Counted from the stretch's first letter, positions 27,832 through 37,214 are shown. The stretch is DNA of 64,000 bases from DASZQY01 sp036511595 (GCA_036511595.1 DATCBY010000027.1:15617-79616); one strand, 5' to 3'. Notes: a model not told the origin generated them from the letters alone. A program made the numbers and translations.

Positions 27832-28932
27832 CTACGGTGTGAGCGCGCGGAAGTCGCCGTTCTTCCATTGGTAGAAAACGTAACCGGGATTGCTGAGATC
27901 GCCTTTGGCGTCGAACTTCAGATTGCCCAGCGCCGTCGTGAAATCGCCGGCGGCGATTGCGGGCGCGACTTTGTTGAAGGCGGTCGAAGCGGCGCTGGTG
28001 GCGGCCGCTGCCCACACCTGAACGGCGGCGTAGGCGTTGAGCGTATAGCCCTCCGGCTCGACGCCCTGTTTGCGAAAGCGATCGACCAGCGCGGCGTTCT
28101 CGGGGTTCTTGCGCGCGTCCGGCGGGAACGTCATGAAGGTTCCATCGCCGGCGTCGCCGGCGGCCTTGAGAAAGTCCTCGGTGGCGAGAGCGTCGCCGCC
28201 GATCATGACGGTTGTCATGCCCTGATCCTTCATCTGGCGGGCGAGCAGGCCGGCGTCGGCGGCGTAGCCCCCGACATACGTCACCTCGGCGTCGGCGGCC
28301 TTCAGCCGCGAGACGAGAGCGGTGTAGTCCCTAGCGCCGGGCGTGTACTCGTCGTCGAACACTTCCTTGCCGCCCGCTGCGTTGAAGGACTTGCGAGTCT
28401 GGTCGGCGAGACCTTTGCCGTAGGGGCTCTTGTCGTCGACGATCGCGATGTTTTTGCGGGGGAAGCGGTTGGCGAGGAAGGCGCCCGCAATTTCTCCCTG
28501 TTCGTCGTCACGGCCGCAAACCCGGAATGTGCCAGCGCCGGGGCGGTTGTCGGTGTAAGCGGGGTTAGTCGAGGCCGGCGATATCTGAATGACGCCGGCG
28601 TCGAAGTAGATCGCGGAGGCCGGGATCGAGGCGCTGGAGCAAAGGTGGCCGACGACGAGGGCTACCTTCTTCGCCGTGAGTTCCCCGGCCGCGGTAATGG
28701 CCTGCTTGGCGTCGCACGCATCGTCGGCGACCTCCAGGACAAGGTGCTGCCCGAGGACGCCGCCGGCGGTGTTGACGTCAGCGATGGCTGTCTCGGCGCC
28801 GGCGCGCACCTGTGCGCCCAACACGGCGAAGGCTCCCGACATCGGGCCAGCGACGCCGATGGCAATATCGGCAAGCGCGGGTTGTGCCAGCGAGCAGGTC
28901 AGGACGGCTACGGCAAGAGTGGGGAGACGCAT
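27832..28932 (-). CDS. Branched-chain amino acid ABC transporter, periplasmic substrate-binding protein (second copy)
   Basis: 366 residues: a signal peptide (MRLPTLAVAVLTCSLAQPALA) and a type I periplasmic binding fold (DIAIGVAGPMSGAFAVLGAQVRAG, FRVCGRDDEQGEIAGAF, KSPYGKGLADQ, VTYVGGYAADAGLL). It is clearly related to the adjacent binding protein at 29046 but well diverged. A strong terminator separates the two, so this one is likely expressed from read-through or its own promoter, perhaps with a different ligand preference. Confidence 0.9.
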   Translation of the reverse strand: MRLPTLAVAVLTCSLAQPALADIAIGVAGPMSGAFAVLGAQVRAGAETAIADVNTAGGVLGQHLVLEVADDACDAKQAITAAGELTAKKVALVVGHLCSSASIPASAIYFDAGVIQISPASTNPAYTDNRPGAGTFRVCGRDDEQGEIAGAFLANRFPRKNIAIVDDKSPYGKGLADQTRKSFNAAGGKEVFDDEYTPGARDYTALVSRLKAADAEVTYVGGYAADAGLLARQMKDQGMTTVMIGGDALATEDFLKAAGDAGDGTFMTFPPDARKNPENAALVDRFRKQGVEPEGYTLNAYAAVQVWAAAATSAASTAFNKVAPAIAAGDFTTALGNLKFDAKGDLSNPGYVFYQWKNGDFRALTP

Positions 28933-28991
28933 CGAGGCGATTCCGGCAGCGGTGCCGCAAGATGCGGTTCCTCGGCGGCTTCCGCAACCTG

Positions 28992-29023
28992 CCAAAGAAA
29001 AAGGCCCGCCCAAGGGGCGGGCC
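28992..29023 (-). terminator. Rho-independent terminator of the first Liv binding-protein gene
   Basis: On the minus strand GGCCCGCCC-CTT-GGGCGGGCC is followed by TTTTTCTTT. The 9-bp all-GC stem with a U-run lies 20-50 bases after the stop at 29046. Confidence 0.88.
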
Positions 29024-29045
29024 TCATCGTGAGTCAGGTCGTGAT

Positions 29046-30167
29046 TTACTTCATCTCGACGTAGTTGATCTTTCCGTCGGTGCCCTTCTTCCAGACGTAC
29101 ATGACGTAATCGATCTTCGTCAGGTCGCCCTTGGCGTCGAAGCTGGTATCGCCCAGCACCGTCTTCCATGGACCGGCCGCATGAAGAGCGGCGGCGACCT
29201 TCTTGGCGTCGTCGGCACTGCCGGCCTTGGTGATGCCCTGGGCAATCACCTGGATCGCCGAGTAGCTGTAGAGCGTGTACGCCTCGGGCTCATAGCCAGC
29301 GGCGCGGAACTTCGCGACGATGTCCTTGGCTTCGGGCTTGTCGCGCGGCTCGGGCGCGAAGGTGTTGAGAACACCTTCAGCCGCCGGACCGGCCTCCGAC
29401 GCGAACTCGCTCGACACGATGCCGTCACCCGACATGAATTGCGCCTTCAGACCGGCGTCCGCCGCCTGACGCACGATGGCGCCGGCTTCGGTGTGCAGGC
29501 CGCCGAAGTAGATCAGGTCGATCTTGGCTTCCTTCATCTTGGAGATCAGCGCCGAGAAATCCTTGTCGCCGACGTTGATGCCTTCGTACATCACTTCGGT
29601 CACGCCGCCGGCGTTGATGACGCCCTTGGTCGCATCGGCGAGGCCCTGGCCGTACGGGGTCTTGTCGTGGAGGACGGCGACGTTCTTGCCCTTGTACTTG
29701 TCAAGAATGTAGGCACCGGCGACCTTGCCCTGCTGGTCGTCACGGCCGCAGGTACGGAAGGCGTCCCACAGGCCACGCTCAGTGACTTTCGGGTTGGTGG
29801 CGGACGGCGTTACGAAGAGCATGCCGTTGTCCGCATAGACTTCCGAGGCCGGAATGGTGACACCGGAGTTGAAGTGGCCGTCGACGTACTTGACTCCGTC
29901 GCCAGCGAACTTGTTGGCAACCGAGACGCCCTGCTTCGCATCCGAAGCGTCGTCGCCGAATTCGAGCTTGATCTGCTGTCCGAGCACACCGCCGGCGGCG
30001 TTGATGTCATCGGCGGCCTGCTGAGCGCCCTTCTGCAATTGCTCGCCGAAGGCTGCGTTGGGGCCCGTAAACGGTCCAGCCACGCCGATCAGAATGTCGG
30101 CCTTGGCAACGCCCGCGAGAGCGAGCCCGAGCGACAGGGCCAAGCCTGCCGTCACTACTCTGTTCAT
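29046..30167 (-). CDS. livJ: Branched-chain amino acid ABC transporter, periplasmic substrate-binding protein
   Basis: 373 residues with signal peptide MNRVVTAGLALSLGLALAGVAKA and a LivJ-type periplasmic binding fold (DILIGVAGPFTGPNAAFGEQL, AFRTCGRDDQQGKVAGAYI, KTPYGQGLADATKG, IYFGGLHTEAGAIVRQA). It binds Leu/Ile/Val-type ligands and delivers them to the LivHM-FG transporter encoded just upstream. The ATG at 30167 is preceded by GGGGAG. The leader contains a GTTGGAG...CTCCAAC hairpin like that before livH. Confidence 0.95.
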   Translation of the reverse strand: MNRVVTAGLALSLGLALAGVAKADILIGVAGPFTGPNAAFGEQLQKGAQQAADDINAAGGVLGQQIKLEFGDDASDAKQGVSVANKFAGDGVKYVDGHFNSGVTIPASEVYADNGMLFVTPSATNPKVTERGLWDAFRTCGRDDQQGKVAGAYILDKYKGKNVAVLHDKTPYGQGLADATKGVINAGGVTEVMYEGINVGDKDFSALISKMKEAKIDLIYFGGLHTEAGAIVRQAADAGLKAQFMSGDGIVSSEFASEAGPAAEGVLNTFAPEPRDKPEAKDIVAKFRAAGYEPEAYTLYSYSAIQVIAQGITKAGSADDAKKVAAALHAAGPWKTVLGDTSFDAKGDLTKIDYVMYVWKKGTDGKINYVEMK

Positions 30168-30212
30168 CAATGATACTCCCCTGGCAACTGTCAGATTTTC
30201 TGAAGGTCAGTC

Positions 30213-30231
30213 GTTGGAGTCAGGCTCCAAC
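30213..30231 (-). promoter_or_regulatory. Palindrome in the leader of the Liv binding-protein gene
   Basis: GTTGGAG-N5-CTCCAAC, perfect 7-bp arms, 46-64 bases before the start at 30167. A related GTTGGA-N9-TCCAAC sits before livH. It could be an operator for a regulator of amino acid uptake or an RNA hairpin. Confidence 0.45.
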
Positions 30232-30295
30232 GCTGTCGCAACGTAGCCCGCGGGGCTGTTTGGCGCAATGCGGCGGAGCCGCGTCGCGGCACGGG

Positions 30296-30652
30296 TCAGG
30301 CCGGTGCCTTGGGTTTTGCACGCCAGAAGAACGGGTTGATGCGCTCATAGAGCCACGAATACTGGCTGACCATCTGCGTAGTTCGGGTAAGGCGGAAGCC
30401 CAGCGCGGTGATCGCGAGGATGAAAACATAGTCGATTATCCAATAGTGCAGGGAAAGAAGCGTCCCCCGGAAAAGCGCGGCGTTAAAGAAGCGCGCGGCG
30501 CAGGCGAGAGCCGCCGCGTAGAGCAGGACGAAGGCGAACGGCCGCCATGTCAATGCAACCGATCTGCCGCTCATGTATCCAGCGCCGCCGGCGAGGAAAA
30601 TGGTGACCAGCAGGAACACCCCGATATTTGTTTCCCAGATGATGCCCTGCAT
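30296..30652 (-). CDS. DUF6867-type small membrane protein of the Liv cluster
   Basis: 118 residues with three or four hydrophobic segments (IGVFLLVTIFLAGGAGYMSG, PFAFVLLYAAALACAARFF, WIIDYVFILAITALGF) and a cytoplasmic-looking C-terminus rich in basic and aromatic residues. Proteins of this kind sit beside liv genes in Hyphomicrobiales, and I recall them as DUF6867. It starts eight bases after the livF stop and so belongs to the transport operon. Its role in transport is unknown. Confidence 0.75.
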   Translation of the reverse strand: MQGIIWETNIGVFLLVTIFLAGGAGYMSGRSVALTWRPFAFVLLYAAALACAARFFNAALFRGTLLSLHYWIIDYVFILAITALGFRLTRTTQMVSQYSWLYERINPFFWRAKPKAPA

Positions 30653-30660
30653 TTGCTCCC

Positions 30661-31392
30661 CTAGTGCCGGCCGCCTTCGAGGTAGGCGGCACGCACCTCC
30701 GGCTTTTCGAGGAGCTCGCGGCCGGTACCGCTCATGGTGACCTGGCCGTTGACCATGACGTAGCCTCGGTGCGCCAGACGGAGTGCGTGATAGGCGTTCT
30801 GCTCGACGACGAACACCGTCAGCTTCTCATCGCGATTGAGGGCGCGGATGACATCGAAGATCTGACGCACGACGAGTGGCGCGAGACCCAGCGACGGCTC
30901 GTCGAGAAGCAGCAGGCGAGGGCGCGCCATCAGAGCGCGGCCGATGGCAAGCATCTGCTGCTCGCCGCCCGACAAGGTGCCGCCGCGTTGGTGCAGACGC
31001 TCCTTCAGGCGCGGGAACAAATGGAACACGCGCTCGCTGTCGTCGGCAAAATGCGCAAGCTTGTCGAGGGAAGCCCCCATCTGCAGGTTTTCGAGAACGG
31101 TCATGCGCGGGAAGATGCGCCGGCCCTCCGGCGACTGGGCGACGCGCAGTCGGGCGATCTCGTGGGTGGAGAGGCGGGTGATGTCGCGGCCGTTGTATAC
31201 GATCGAACCGTCGCGCGCGGCCGGATTGCCGCAGATCGTCATCATCAGCGTGGACTTGCCGGCGCCGTTGGCGCCGATCAACGCGACAATCTCCCCGTCG
31301 TTGACATCGAGGTCGATGCCACGCAGCGCCTGAATCTTGCCGTAGAAAGTGGTCACGCCGCGGACGGCGAGGAGCGGCTGCGGTGCGCTCAT
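30661..31392 (-). CDS. livF: Branched-chain amino acid ABC transporter ATP-binding protein LivF
   Basis: 243-residue ABC ATPase: Walker A GANGAGKSTL, signature TLSGGEQQMLAIGRAL, Walker B RLLLLDEPSLGLAP and the LivF-type C-terminus VMVNGQVTMSGTGRELLEKPEVRAAYLEGG. The ATG overlaps the livG stop by four bases. It forms the ATPase heterodimer with LivG on the cytoplasmic face of LivHM. Confidence 0.96.
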   Translation of the reverse strand: MSAPQPLLAVRGVTTFYGKIQALRGIDLDVNDGEIVALIGANGAGKSTLMMTICGNPAARDGSIVYNGRDITRLSTHEIARLRVAQSPEGRRIFPRMTVLENLQMGASLDKLAHFADDSERVFHLFPRLKERLHQRGGTLSGGEQQMLAIGRALMARPRLLLLDEPSLGLAPLVVRQIFDVIRALNRDEKLTVFVVEQNAYHALRLAHRGYVMVNGQVTMSGTGRELLEKPEVRAAYLEGGRH

Positions 31393-32270
31393 CCGCGGCG
31401 CTCCAACTTCTCAAGATCCGTTTCGACGAGTTCGACCTCTTCGTCCTCGACGCCGAGGTATGCGGCGATCACCTTGGGATCGTCGCGGACCTCGCCGGCC
31501 GTGCCGTCGGCGATCTTGATGCCGTATTCGAGAACCACGACGTGGTCGGAAATCCCCATGACCACCGACATGTCATGCTCGATGAGGAGCACCGAGGTCC
31601 GGTAGTGGTTGCGGATGCGGAGCAGCAGTTCATTCAGGGCCGCCGACTCCCGCGGGTTGAGCCCGGCGGCGGGCTCGTCGAGGCAGAGGAGCTCGGGGTT
31701 GGTACACATGGCGCGGGCGATCTCGAGCCGCCGCTGCGCCCCATAGGGGAGATCGGCGGCCGGATCGTCGGCGCGGTCGAGGAGATGGATCTCCTCAAGC
31801 CACAAGCGGGCTTTTTCGATTGCCTCGTCCTCCGCGCGGCGGAAGGACGGAAACCCGAGCAGCCCCAAGACGCTCATGCCGGAGGCGATCATCAGCGTGT
31901 TGTGCTGTGCAACAAGCAGGTTCTCGAGCACGGTCATGCCGCCGAACAGGCGGATGTTCTGGAAAGTGCGGGCGACCTTGGCCTTGGCGGCGATCTTGAA
32001 ATCGGGCATCCGCTCGAGCAGGAATTCGCGGCCGCCTTTCTGGCGCAGCGTGATCATGCCTTCGGTCGGCTTGTAGAAGCCGGTGACGCAGTTGAAGACG
32101 GTCGTTTTGCCGGCGCCGTTCGGGCCGATCAGTGCGGTGATCTGGCCGCGGCGGGCCTGAAACGAAACGTCGTTGATGGCAATCAGCCCGCCGAACCGCA
32201 TGGTCAGGTGTTCGACGCTGACAATCCTGTCATCGCCGGTCATGGCCGGGGAAGGGTCCACGTCAGCCAT
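31389..32270 (-). CDS. livG: Branched-chain amino acid ABC transporter ATP-binding protein LivG
   Basis: 293-residue ABC ATPase with Walker A GPNGAGKTTVFN, the LivG-specific ARTFQNIRLFGGMTVLENL, a YGAQRRLEIARAM signature in place of LSGGQ (usual for LivG), Walker B LLCLDEPAAGLNP and the end VIAAYLGVEDEE. The ATG at 32270 (MADVDPSPAM) overlaps livM by eight bases, with GAGGGA upstream. Confidence 0.96.
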   Translation of the reverse strand: MADVDPSPAMTGDDRIVSVEHLTMRFGGLIAINDVSFQARRGQITALIGPNGAGKTTVFNCVTGFYKPTEGMITLRQKGGREFLLERMPDFKIAAKAKVARTFQNIRLFGGMTVLENLLVAQHNTLMIASGMSVLGLLGFPSFRRAEDEAIEKARLWLEEIHLLDRADDPAADLPYGAQRRLEIARAMCTNPELLCLDEPAAGLNPRESAALNELLLRIRNHYRTSVLLIEHDMSVVMGISDHVVVLEYGIKIADGTAGEVRDDPKVIAAYLGVEDEEVELVETDLEKLERRG

Positions 32271-33717
32271 GTCCCTCGCGCGCCATATCCGCAGAGACGT
32301 TTTTCTGCCGGCCCAGGAAGACTGTCGGTTTCCTGGTGCCGACGAAGCCACGGGGCCGCCACAGCATGACCCCGACCATGGCCAGCCCGAAGAGCAGCAT
32401 CCGATACTGGGTGGGTTCGAAGTTTGGACCGAAGATCGACTTCAGGAAGGTCAACTCGCGCAGGATCTCGATGCCGCCGATCATCACGGTAGCAGCGATG
32501 GCGATGCCGACCATGGAGCCCATACCGCCGAGAACGACGATGGCGATGATGAGCGCCGATTCCAGGAACGTGAAGGACTCCGGGCTGACGAATCCCTGAC
32601 GCGCGGCGAAGAACGAGCCGGCGAAACCGCCGAACATCGCGCCGATGGCAAAGGCGGTGAGCTTGGTGTTGGTGGTGTTGATGCCAAGCGAACGACACGC
32701 GATTTCGTCTTCGCGAAGCGACTCCCACGCCCGTCCGATCGGGAGCCGCCGCAATCGGGTCGTGACGACGGCCGTGAACATCGCCAACGCGAGGATCAGG
32801 TAATAGAGGAAAATCTTGTAGTAGGCGGAGCTGGGCGGGAGTCCGAATAACGAAGCGAAGCCCTGGTCGGAGCCGTTGAATGGAATACCAAAGAACGTCA
32901 CTTTCGGAATCGAGGTGATGCCGAAGCCGCCGTTGGTTACTTCGCGCCAGTTGACGAGGATGAGCCGGATGATCTCGCCGAAGGCAAGCGTGACGATCGC
33001 GAGGTAGTCGCCGCGCAGACGCAGCACCGGGAAGCCGAGGATGATGCCCCAGCTTGCCGAGAACAGGCCGGCGAGCGGCAGGAGAACCCAGAACGACAGG
33101 CCGAAATGCGTCGCCAGCAACGAATAGGAGTATGCACCGACCGCGTAGAAGGCCACGTACCCGAGGTCGAGCAGCCCGGCAAAACCGACCACTACGTTCA
33201 GGCCCCAGGCGAGCATTACATAGATGAGAATCTGGATGCCGAAGTTATCAACCCATTTCAGCGAACCCTGGATGCCGGAGAGCCCGAGGACGATGGGCGG
33301 ATAAGCGACAAGCAAAGCGATGGCGATCGGAACGAAGTAGCGCTTCATCGTTGTCCAGCGCGACACCGGCGGAACTGCAACCACCTGCAGGCGCCGTTGG
33401 GCGAGCCACGGCGCAAAAAAGACGATCATTGCAAAGCGGCCGATCGCCACGACGATGACGATGATGATCAGCAACGGCCAGCGCGTCTTGAGGATGAGCT
33501 GGTTGTCGATGTTCTCGGTGGTCTGCAGGCCGATCAGCGGGGCGAACATGGCGAGCGAGACGGCGCCCGCGAGAACACCCTGCCGCAACCCGCGAGCGAG
33601 TTTGGTCTGCTCCGGCGGGGGCGGGGCGATTTCGCCGGGGGCAGCGGCGATGCGCTGCTCGTCCTCGATCTGTGCGCCTTCCGGACTTGTCTCGACCGCA
33701 GCGTCCACCGGGGCCAC
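32263..33717 (-). CDS. livM: Branched-chain amino acid ABC transporter permease LivM
   Basis: A 484-residue inner-membrane permease with about ten helices. The LivM core is seen in YVMLAWGLNVVVGFAGLLDLGYVAFYAVGAY (described here only as the family core near residues 170-200) and the cytoplasmic EAA-like loop GRAWESLREDEIACRSLGIN. An extra N-terminal segment of about 100 residues carries two more helices, as in other alphaproteobacterial LivM. The GTG start overlaps the livH stop by one base. Confidence 0.95.
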   Translation of the reverse strand: MAPVDAAVETSPEGAQIEDEQRIAAAPGEIAPPPPEQTKLARGLRQGVLAGAVSLAMFAPLIGLQTTENIDNQLILKTRWPLLIIIVIVVAIGRFAMIVFFAPWLAQRRLQVVAVPPVSRWTTMKRYFVPIAIALLVAYPPIVLGLSGIQGSLKWVDNFGIQILIYVMLAWGLNVVVGFAGLLDLGYVAFYAVGAYSYSLLATHFGLSFWVLLPLAGLFSASWGIILGFPVLRLRGDYLAIVTLAFGEIIRLILVNWREVTNGGFGITSIPKVTFFGIPFNGSDQGFASLFGLPPSSAYYKIFLYYLILALAMFTAVVTTRLRRLPIGRAWESLREDEIACRSLGINTTNTKLTAFAIGAMFGGFAGSFFAARQGFVSPESFTFLESALIIAIVVLGGMGSMVGIAIAATVMIGGIEILRELTFLKSIFGPNFEPTQYRMLLFGLAMVGVMLWRPRGFVGTRKPTVFLGRQKNVSADMAREGHG

Positions 33718-34634
33718 TAGACCTTCTCCACGTCAGGCCGGCCGAGAATTCCCTGAGGCATGAAGATGAGCACGATAACGAGGATCGAGAAGGCGGCTAC
33801 ATCCTTGTAATCGATGGAGAAATAGGCCGACCACAAGGCCTCTATCATCCCGATGAGGAGACCTCCCAGAACCGCACCGGGGAGGGAACCGATGCCACCG
33901 AGCACCGCGGCGGTGAATGCCTTGATTCCGGGCTGGAAGCCATCGGCGAAGTTCACGACGCCGTAGTACATGAGGTACATGGTGCCGGCGACCGCGGCGA
34001 GGGCGGCGCCCATCACGAAGGTCAGCGAGATCGTGCGGTCTACGTCGATGCCAACCAGCGCCGCCATGCGGCGATCCTGTTCACAGGCGCGCTGGGCGCG
34101 GCCGAGCGCGGTCTTCTGGACGAGCACCCAGAAGGCGGCAAGTAGCACGGCGGTGACCAGCGTGACGATGATCTGCTTTACCGAAATGGTCAGGGGATAG
34201 CCGCTGCCCTGATGCAGCGTAATCACATCGCGCACCAGCGGCGGGATCGACTTGTTGCGCGGGCCCTGCACCACCTGCACGAAATTCGACAGCACGATGG
34301 ACATCCCGATGGCCGAGATAAGCGGGGCCAGGCGGAACGATCCGCGCAACGGGCGATAGGCGATCTTCTCGATGGTCCAGTTCCAGAGGCCGGTCAGGAC
34401 CATGGCGACGACCAGCATCACCAGAAGGGTGATGGCGACCGACGAAATGCCCAGCCATGTCGTGAAAACGAGATAGACGATGAGCGCGATGAAGGCCGAC
34501 ACCATGAACACATCGCCATGGGCGAAGTTCACCATGCCGATGATCCCGTAGACCATCGTGTAGCCGATGGCGATCAGCCCATAAATAGAGCCAAGCGCCA
34601 GCCCATTGATGAGCTGCTGGACAAGGTATTGCAT
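33717..34634 (-). CDS. livH: Branched-chain amino acid ABC transporter permease LivH
   Basis: A 305-residue inner-membrane permease starting MQYLVQQLINGLALGSIYGLI, with MVNFAHGDVFM, the cytoplasmic loop RAQRACEQDRRMAALVGIDVDRT and the closing GLVQALW-type end (IEALWSAYFSIDYKDVAAFSILVIVL region). It is the first gene of the livHMGF unit. A GTTGGA...TCCAAC palindrome lies in the leader. Confidence 0.96.
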   Translation of the reverse strand: MQYLVQQLINGLALGSIYGLIAIGYTMVYGIIGMVNFAHGDVFMVSAFIALIVYLVFTTWLGISSVAITLLVMLVVAMVLTGLWNWTIEKIAYRPLRGSFRLAPLISAIGMSIVLSNFVQVVQGPRNKSIPPLVRDVITLHQGSGYPLTISVKQIIVTLVTAVLLAAFWVLVQKTALGRAQRACEQDRRMAALVGIDVDRTISLTFVMGAALAAVAGTMYLMYYGVVNFADGFQPGIKAFTAAVLGGIGSLPGAVLGGLLIGMIEALWSAYFSIDYKDVAAFSILVIVLIFMPQGILGRPDVEKV

Positions 34635-34691
34635 CGGCGGTGTCCCCTGTCGCCCGATCGTTGTCCATCAGGCGGAAGCATCTTTTGTGCC

Positions 34692-34712
34692 GTTGGACCC
34701 GCCTGATCCAAC
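34692..34712 (-). promoter_or_regulatory. Palindrome in the livH leader, similar to that of the Liv binding-protein gene
   Basis: GTTGGA-N9-TCCAAC, 58-78 bases before the livH start. Read on the coding strand, the spacer begins TCAGGC, a hexamer also found in the centre of the 30213-30231 palindrome, read on the opposite strand. The two transcription units of one transporter thus share a dyad that nothing else explains. Confidence 0.42.
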
Positions 34713-34809
34713 AGGCTTATCAAGCTGCCGCAACCAAGACAACCGCGGCCGAGCGCGCCCTGTTCACTCTTTCGGGCAAGACCTGCCGCCGCCGCGAACC
34801 GGAGCGCCA

Positions 34810-35646
34810 TCAGGCGTCGAGTGCTTCCTTGAGAAGCAGGAAGTCGCGCCAGGCGAGGCGTTTCTGCAGCGGCTGACGGAGGAGGTAGGCCGGATGAAGC
34901 GTCGCCATCGCACGGATCGTGCGGCTGCCCGTGTCGAAGTCGCGCCACTGGCCACGAAACTTGAGGATGCCCTGCGTGTTGTTCAGTAGTTCGGCGGCGG
35001 CGGGGGCACCCATGCAGACGAGAAAGTCGGGATCGGCGAGTTCGATCTGCCGCGCGATGAAAGGGCGGCAGGCGGCGGTCTCCTGGGGTGTCGGCGTTCG
35101 GTTGCCAGGCGGGCGCCACGGCACGACGTTGGCGATATAGACCGATGTCCGCTCGAGGCCGATGGCGGAAAGCATGCGGTCGAGGAGTTGGCCCGATCGC
35201 CCGACGAAGGGCACGCCCTGAATGTCCTCTTCGCGACCGGGTGCCTCGCCGACGAACATGACGCGCGCAGCCGGGTTGCCGTCGGCGAAGACGAGTTGCG
35301 TCGCGGTCTTACGGAGTGCGCAGCCCTCGAAGCGGTCGAGTGCCTGCCGCAGCTCATCGAGACTGGCACAGGCTTGCGCGGCAGATCGGGCGGCGCGCTC
35401 GGTTTCCTCCAGCGGGGCGGCAGGCTGCGCCGCGGGCACGATCAAGGTGCGGGAGGCAAGGTCTGCCAGGCTCGGCCGGCGCTCGGTGGGAGTCGGGGGG
35501 ATGGTCGCATCTCGCGGCGGAGCTTCGTTCGACGGGCGCCCAGCGAGCCGATCGACGGCCGTCTCCGCCAGTGCGGTCTCAACACCCATCTCGCCGTACC
35601 AGACGAGGAGTTCGCCGGGATTCGGGTGGGGTTCGATTTCAGACAT
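34810..35646 (-). CDS. Family 4 uracil-DNA glycosylase (Fe-S type)
   Basis: Removes uracil from DNA to start base-excision repair. The 278-residue protein has a poorly conserved, Pro-rich N-terminal third, then the UDG core: LVFADGNPAARVMFVGEAPGREEDIQG with the active-site motif GEAPGREED, PFVGRSGQLLDRMLSAIG, NVVPWRPPGNRTPTPQE and the closing ATLHPAYLLRQP. Candidate cluster cysteines are in EGCALRKT, AACRPF and LVCMGAP. The related UdgX active-site insertion is not seen. Confidence 0.92.
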   Translation of the reverse strand: MSEIEPHPNPGELLVWYGEMGVETALAETAVDRLAGRPSNEAPPRDATIPPTPTERRPSLADLASRTLIVPAAQPAAPLEETERAARSAAQACASLDELRQALDRFEGCALRKTATQLVFADGNPAARVMFVGEAPGREEDIQGVPFVGRSGQLLDRMLSAIGLERTSVYIANVVPWRPPGNRTPTPQETAACRPFIARQIELADPDFLVCMGAPAAAELLNNTQGILKFRGQWRDFDTGSRTIRAMATLHPAYLLRQPLQKRLAWRDFLLLKEALDA

Positions 35647-35774
35647 CGTGGAGGCACCGCATGGGGCGTTGATCGTATCCGTCTGCCCGCCGGGACCGCA
35701 AGCGGCGACGGCTTGATGGACGACGCGCCGGGTCTATGTGGACAAGCGAGGCGGTATTTGCACGAGGAGCTGTA

Positions 35775-37145
35775 ATGCGCGGCATTTTCCTACTGGCGTT
35801 CGGCTCCGCGGTGGCGGCGGCGATGCCCGGTGTGTCGCTGGCGGACTCCGGAGTTCCCTCGGGCCCGCTCCTCACGGGGCAAGCTGCCTTCGGCACCTGG
35901 CAGCAGAGTGTGCCGGGGATTCGCCGGCTGATCCGACCCAATGACCTGCCGGCGCCATTCCAGACCACGTCCGCCAGCAACGCGCCCGGGTTGGTTCCGA
36001 TGCCGGCCGGAGCGGCACCGAAAGTCGCCGCCGGCTTCAGCGTGCAACGGGTCGCGACCGGCTACCAGCAGCCGCGCGTCATCCGCACGGCACCGAATGG
36101 CGATCTCTTCGTTGCCGATAGCGCCGCCAATACGGTCCATGTGCTGCGTATCGCGGCCGGGTCCGCCAAACCGAGCGAGGATTCCGTTTTCGCCGATGGT
36201 CTCAACCAGCCGTACGGCATTGCGTTTTACCCGCCCGGCCCTGATCCCCGCTGGGTGTATGTCGCCAATACCGGCAGTGTCTTGCGTTATCCCTATCGGA
36301 GCGGCGACCTCAAGGCGACCGGCGGTGCCGAAACCGTCGTTGCCTCGTTGCCGGCGGGTTACCACTGGACGCGCGACTTGGCCTTCACGCCGGATGGTAG
36401 CCGGCTTCTGGTTTCGGTCGGGTCTAACTCGAACATCGGGGATGACGTCAAGGACTCGCCCAAGGGCGGCATCGCGACATGGGCAGTGAGCCATGCGCCG
36501 GGCGCGATGTGGGGACCGGAGGAGGATCGGGCGGACGTCCTCTCCTTCACCCCCGATGGCAAGGACAAGCAGGTCTATGCCACCGGTATCCGCAATTGCT
36601 CCGGCCTCGCCATCCAGCCGGCGACCGGCGAGCCTTGGTGCGTCACCAATGAGCGCGACGAACTCGGCGACAACGTGCCTCCCGACTACGCCACCCATGT
36701 CGCGGCGGGCGCCTTCTACGGCTGGCCCTGGTATTACATCGGCAATCACGAGGACCCACGGGCGCCGCTCAGGGGTCAGCGCCCTGATCTCGCCGGCAAG
36801 GTGGCGACGCCCGACGTGTTGATCCAGGCGCACTCGGCTCCCTTGGGTATTGTCTTCTACGACGGCGAAATGTTTCCCGCCGGCTACAAGGGCGATGCCT
36901 TCGTGACGCTGCATGGTTCGTGGAACCGCGGCGCGCGCACCGGATACAAGGTGGTTCGCCTCGTCTTCAAGGACGGCAAGCCGACGGGTGAATACGATGA
37001 CTTCATGACCGGCTTCGTGCTCTCCGCCGATCAGGTCTGGGGCCGACCCGTTGGTGTCACCATAGGCAGGGATGGATCGCTATTCGTCACCGAAGACGGT
37101 AGCGGGACGATCTGGCGCGTGTCCCACGAAGCGGGCCCGACCTGA
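35775..37145 (+). CDS. Sorbosone-dehydrogenase-like periplasmic PQQ-type beta-propeller protein
   Basis: 456 residues with a signal peptide (MRGIFLLAFGSAVAAAMPGVSLA) and a six-bladed beta-propeller of the glucose/L-sorbosone dehydrogenase fold: RVIRTAPNGDLFVADSAANTV, LNQPYGIAFYPPGPDP, YHWTRDLAFTPDGSRLLVSVGS, YATGIRNCSGLAIQP and GSWNRGARTGYKVVRL. Related soluble dehydrogenases use PQQ and pass electrons to the respiratory chain. No PQQ synthesis genes are in the window. The ATG at 35775 has GAGGAG six bases before it. Confidence 0.88.
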   Translation: MRGIFLLAFGSAVAAAMPGVSLADSGVPSGPLLTGQAAFGTWQQSVPGIRRLIRPNDLPAPFQTTSASNAPGLVPMPAGAAPKVAAGFSVQRVATGYQQPRVIRTAPNGDLFVADSAANTVHVLRIAAGSAKPSEDSVFADGLNQPYGIAFYPPGPDPRWVYVANTGSVLRYPYRSGDLKATGGAETVVASLPAGYHWTRDLAFTPDGSRLLVSVGSNSNIGDDVKDSPKGGIATWAVSHAPGAMWGPEEDRADVLSFTPDGKDKQVYATGIRNCSGLAIQPATGEPWCVTNERDELGDNVPPDYATHVAAGAFYGWPWYYIGNHEDPRAPLRGQRPDLAGKVATPDVLIQAHSAPLGIVFYDGEMFPAGYKGDAFVTLHGSWNRGARTGYKVVRLVFKDGKPTGEYDDFMTGFVLSADQVWGRPVGVTIGRDGSLFVTEDGSGTIWRVSHEAGPT

Positions 37146-37214
37146 CCTCTTGCTTTGCCGACCGGCGACGCGCGTTATATTCGCGTGACCATGTCGATGG
37201 AGCGGAGGAAGGTC

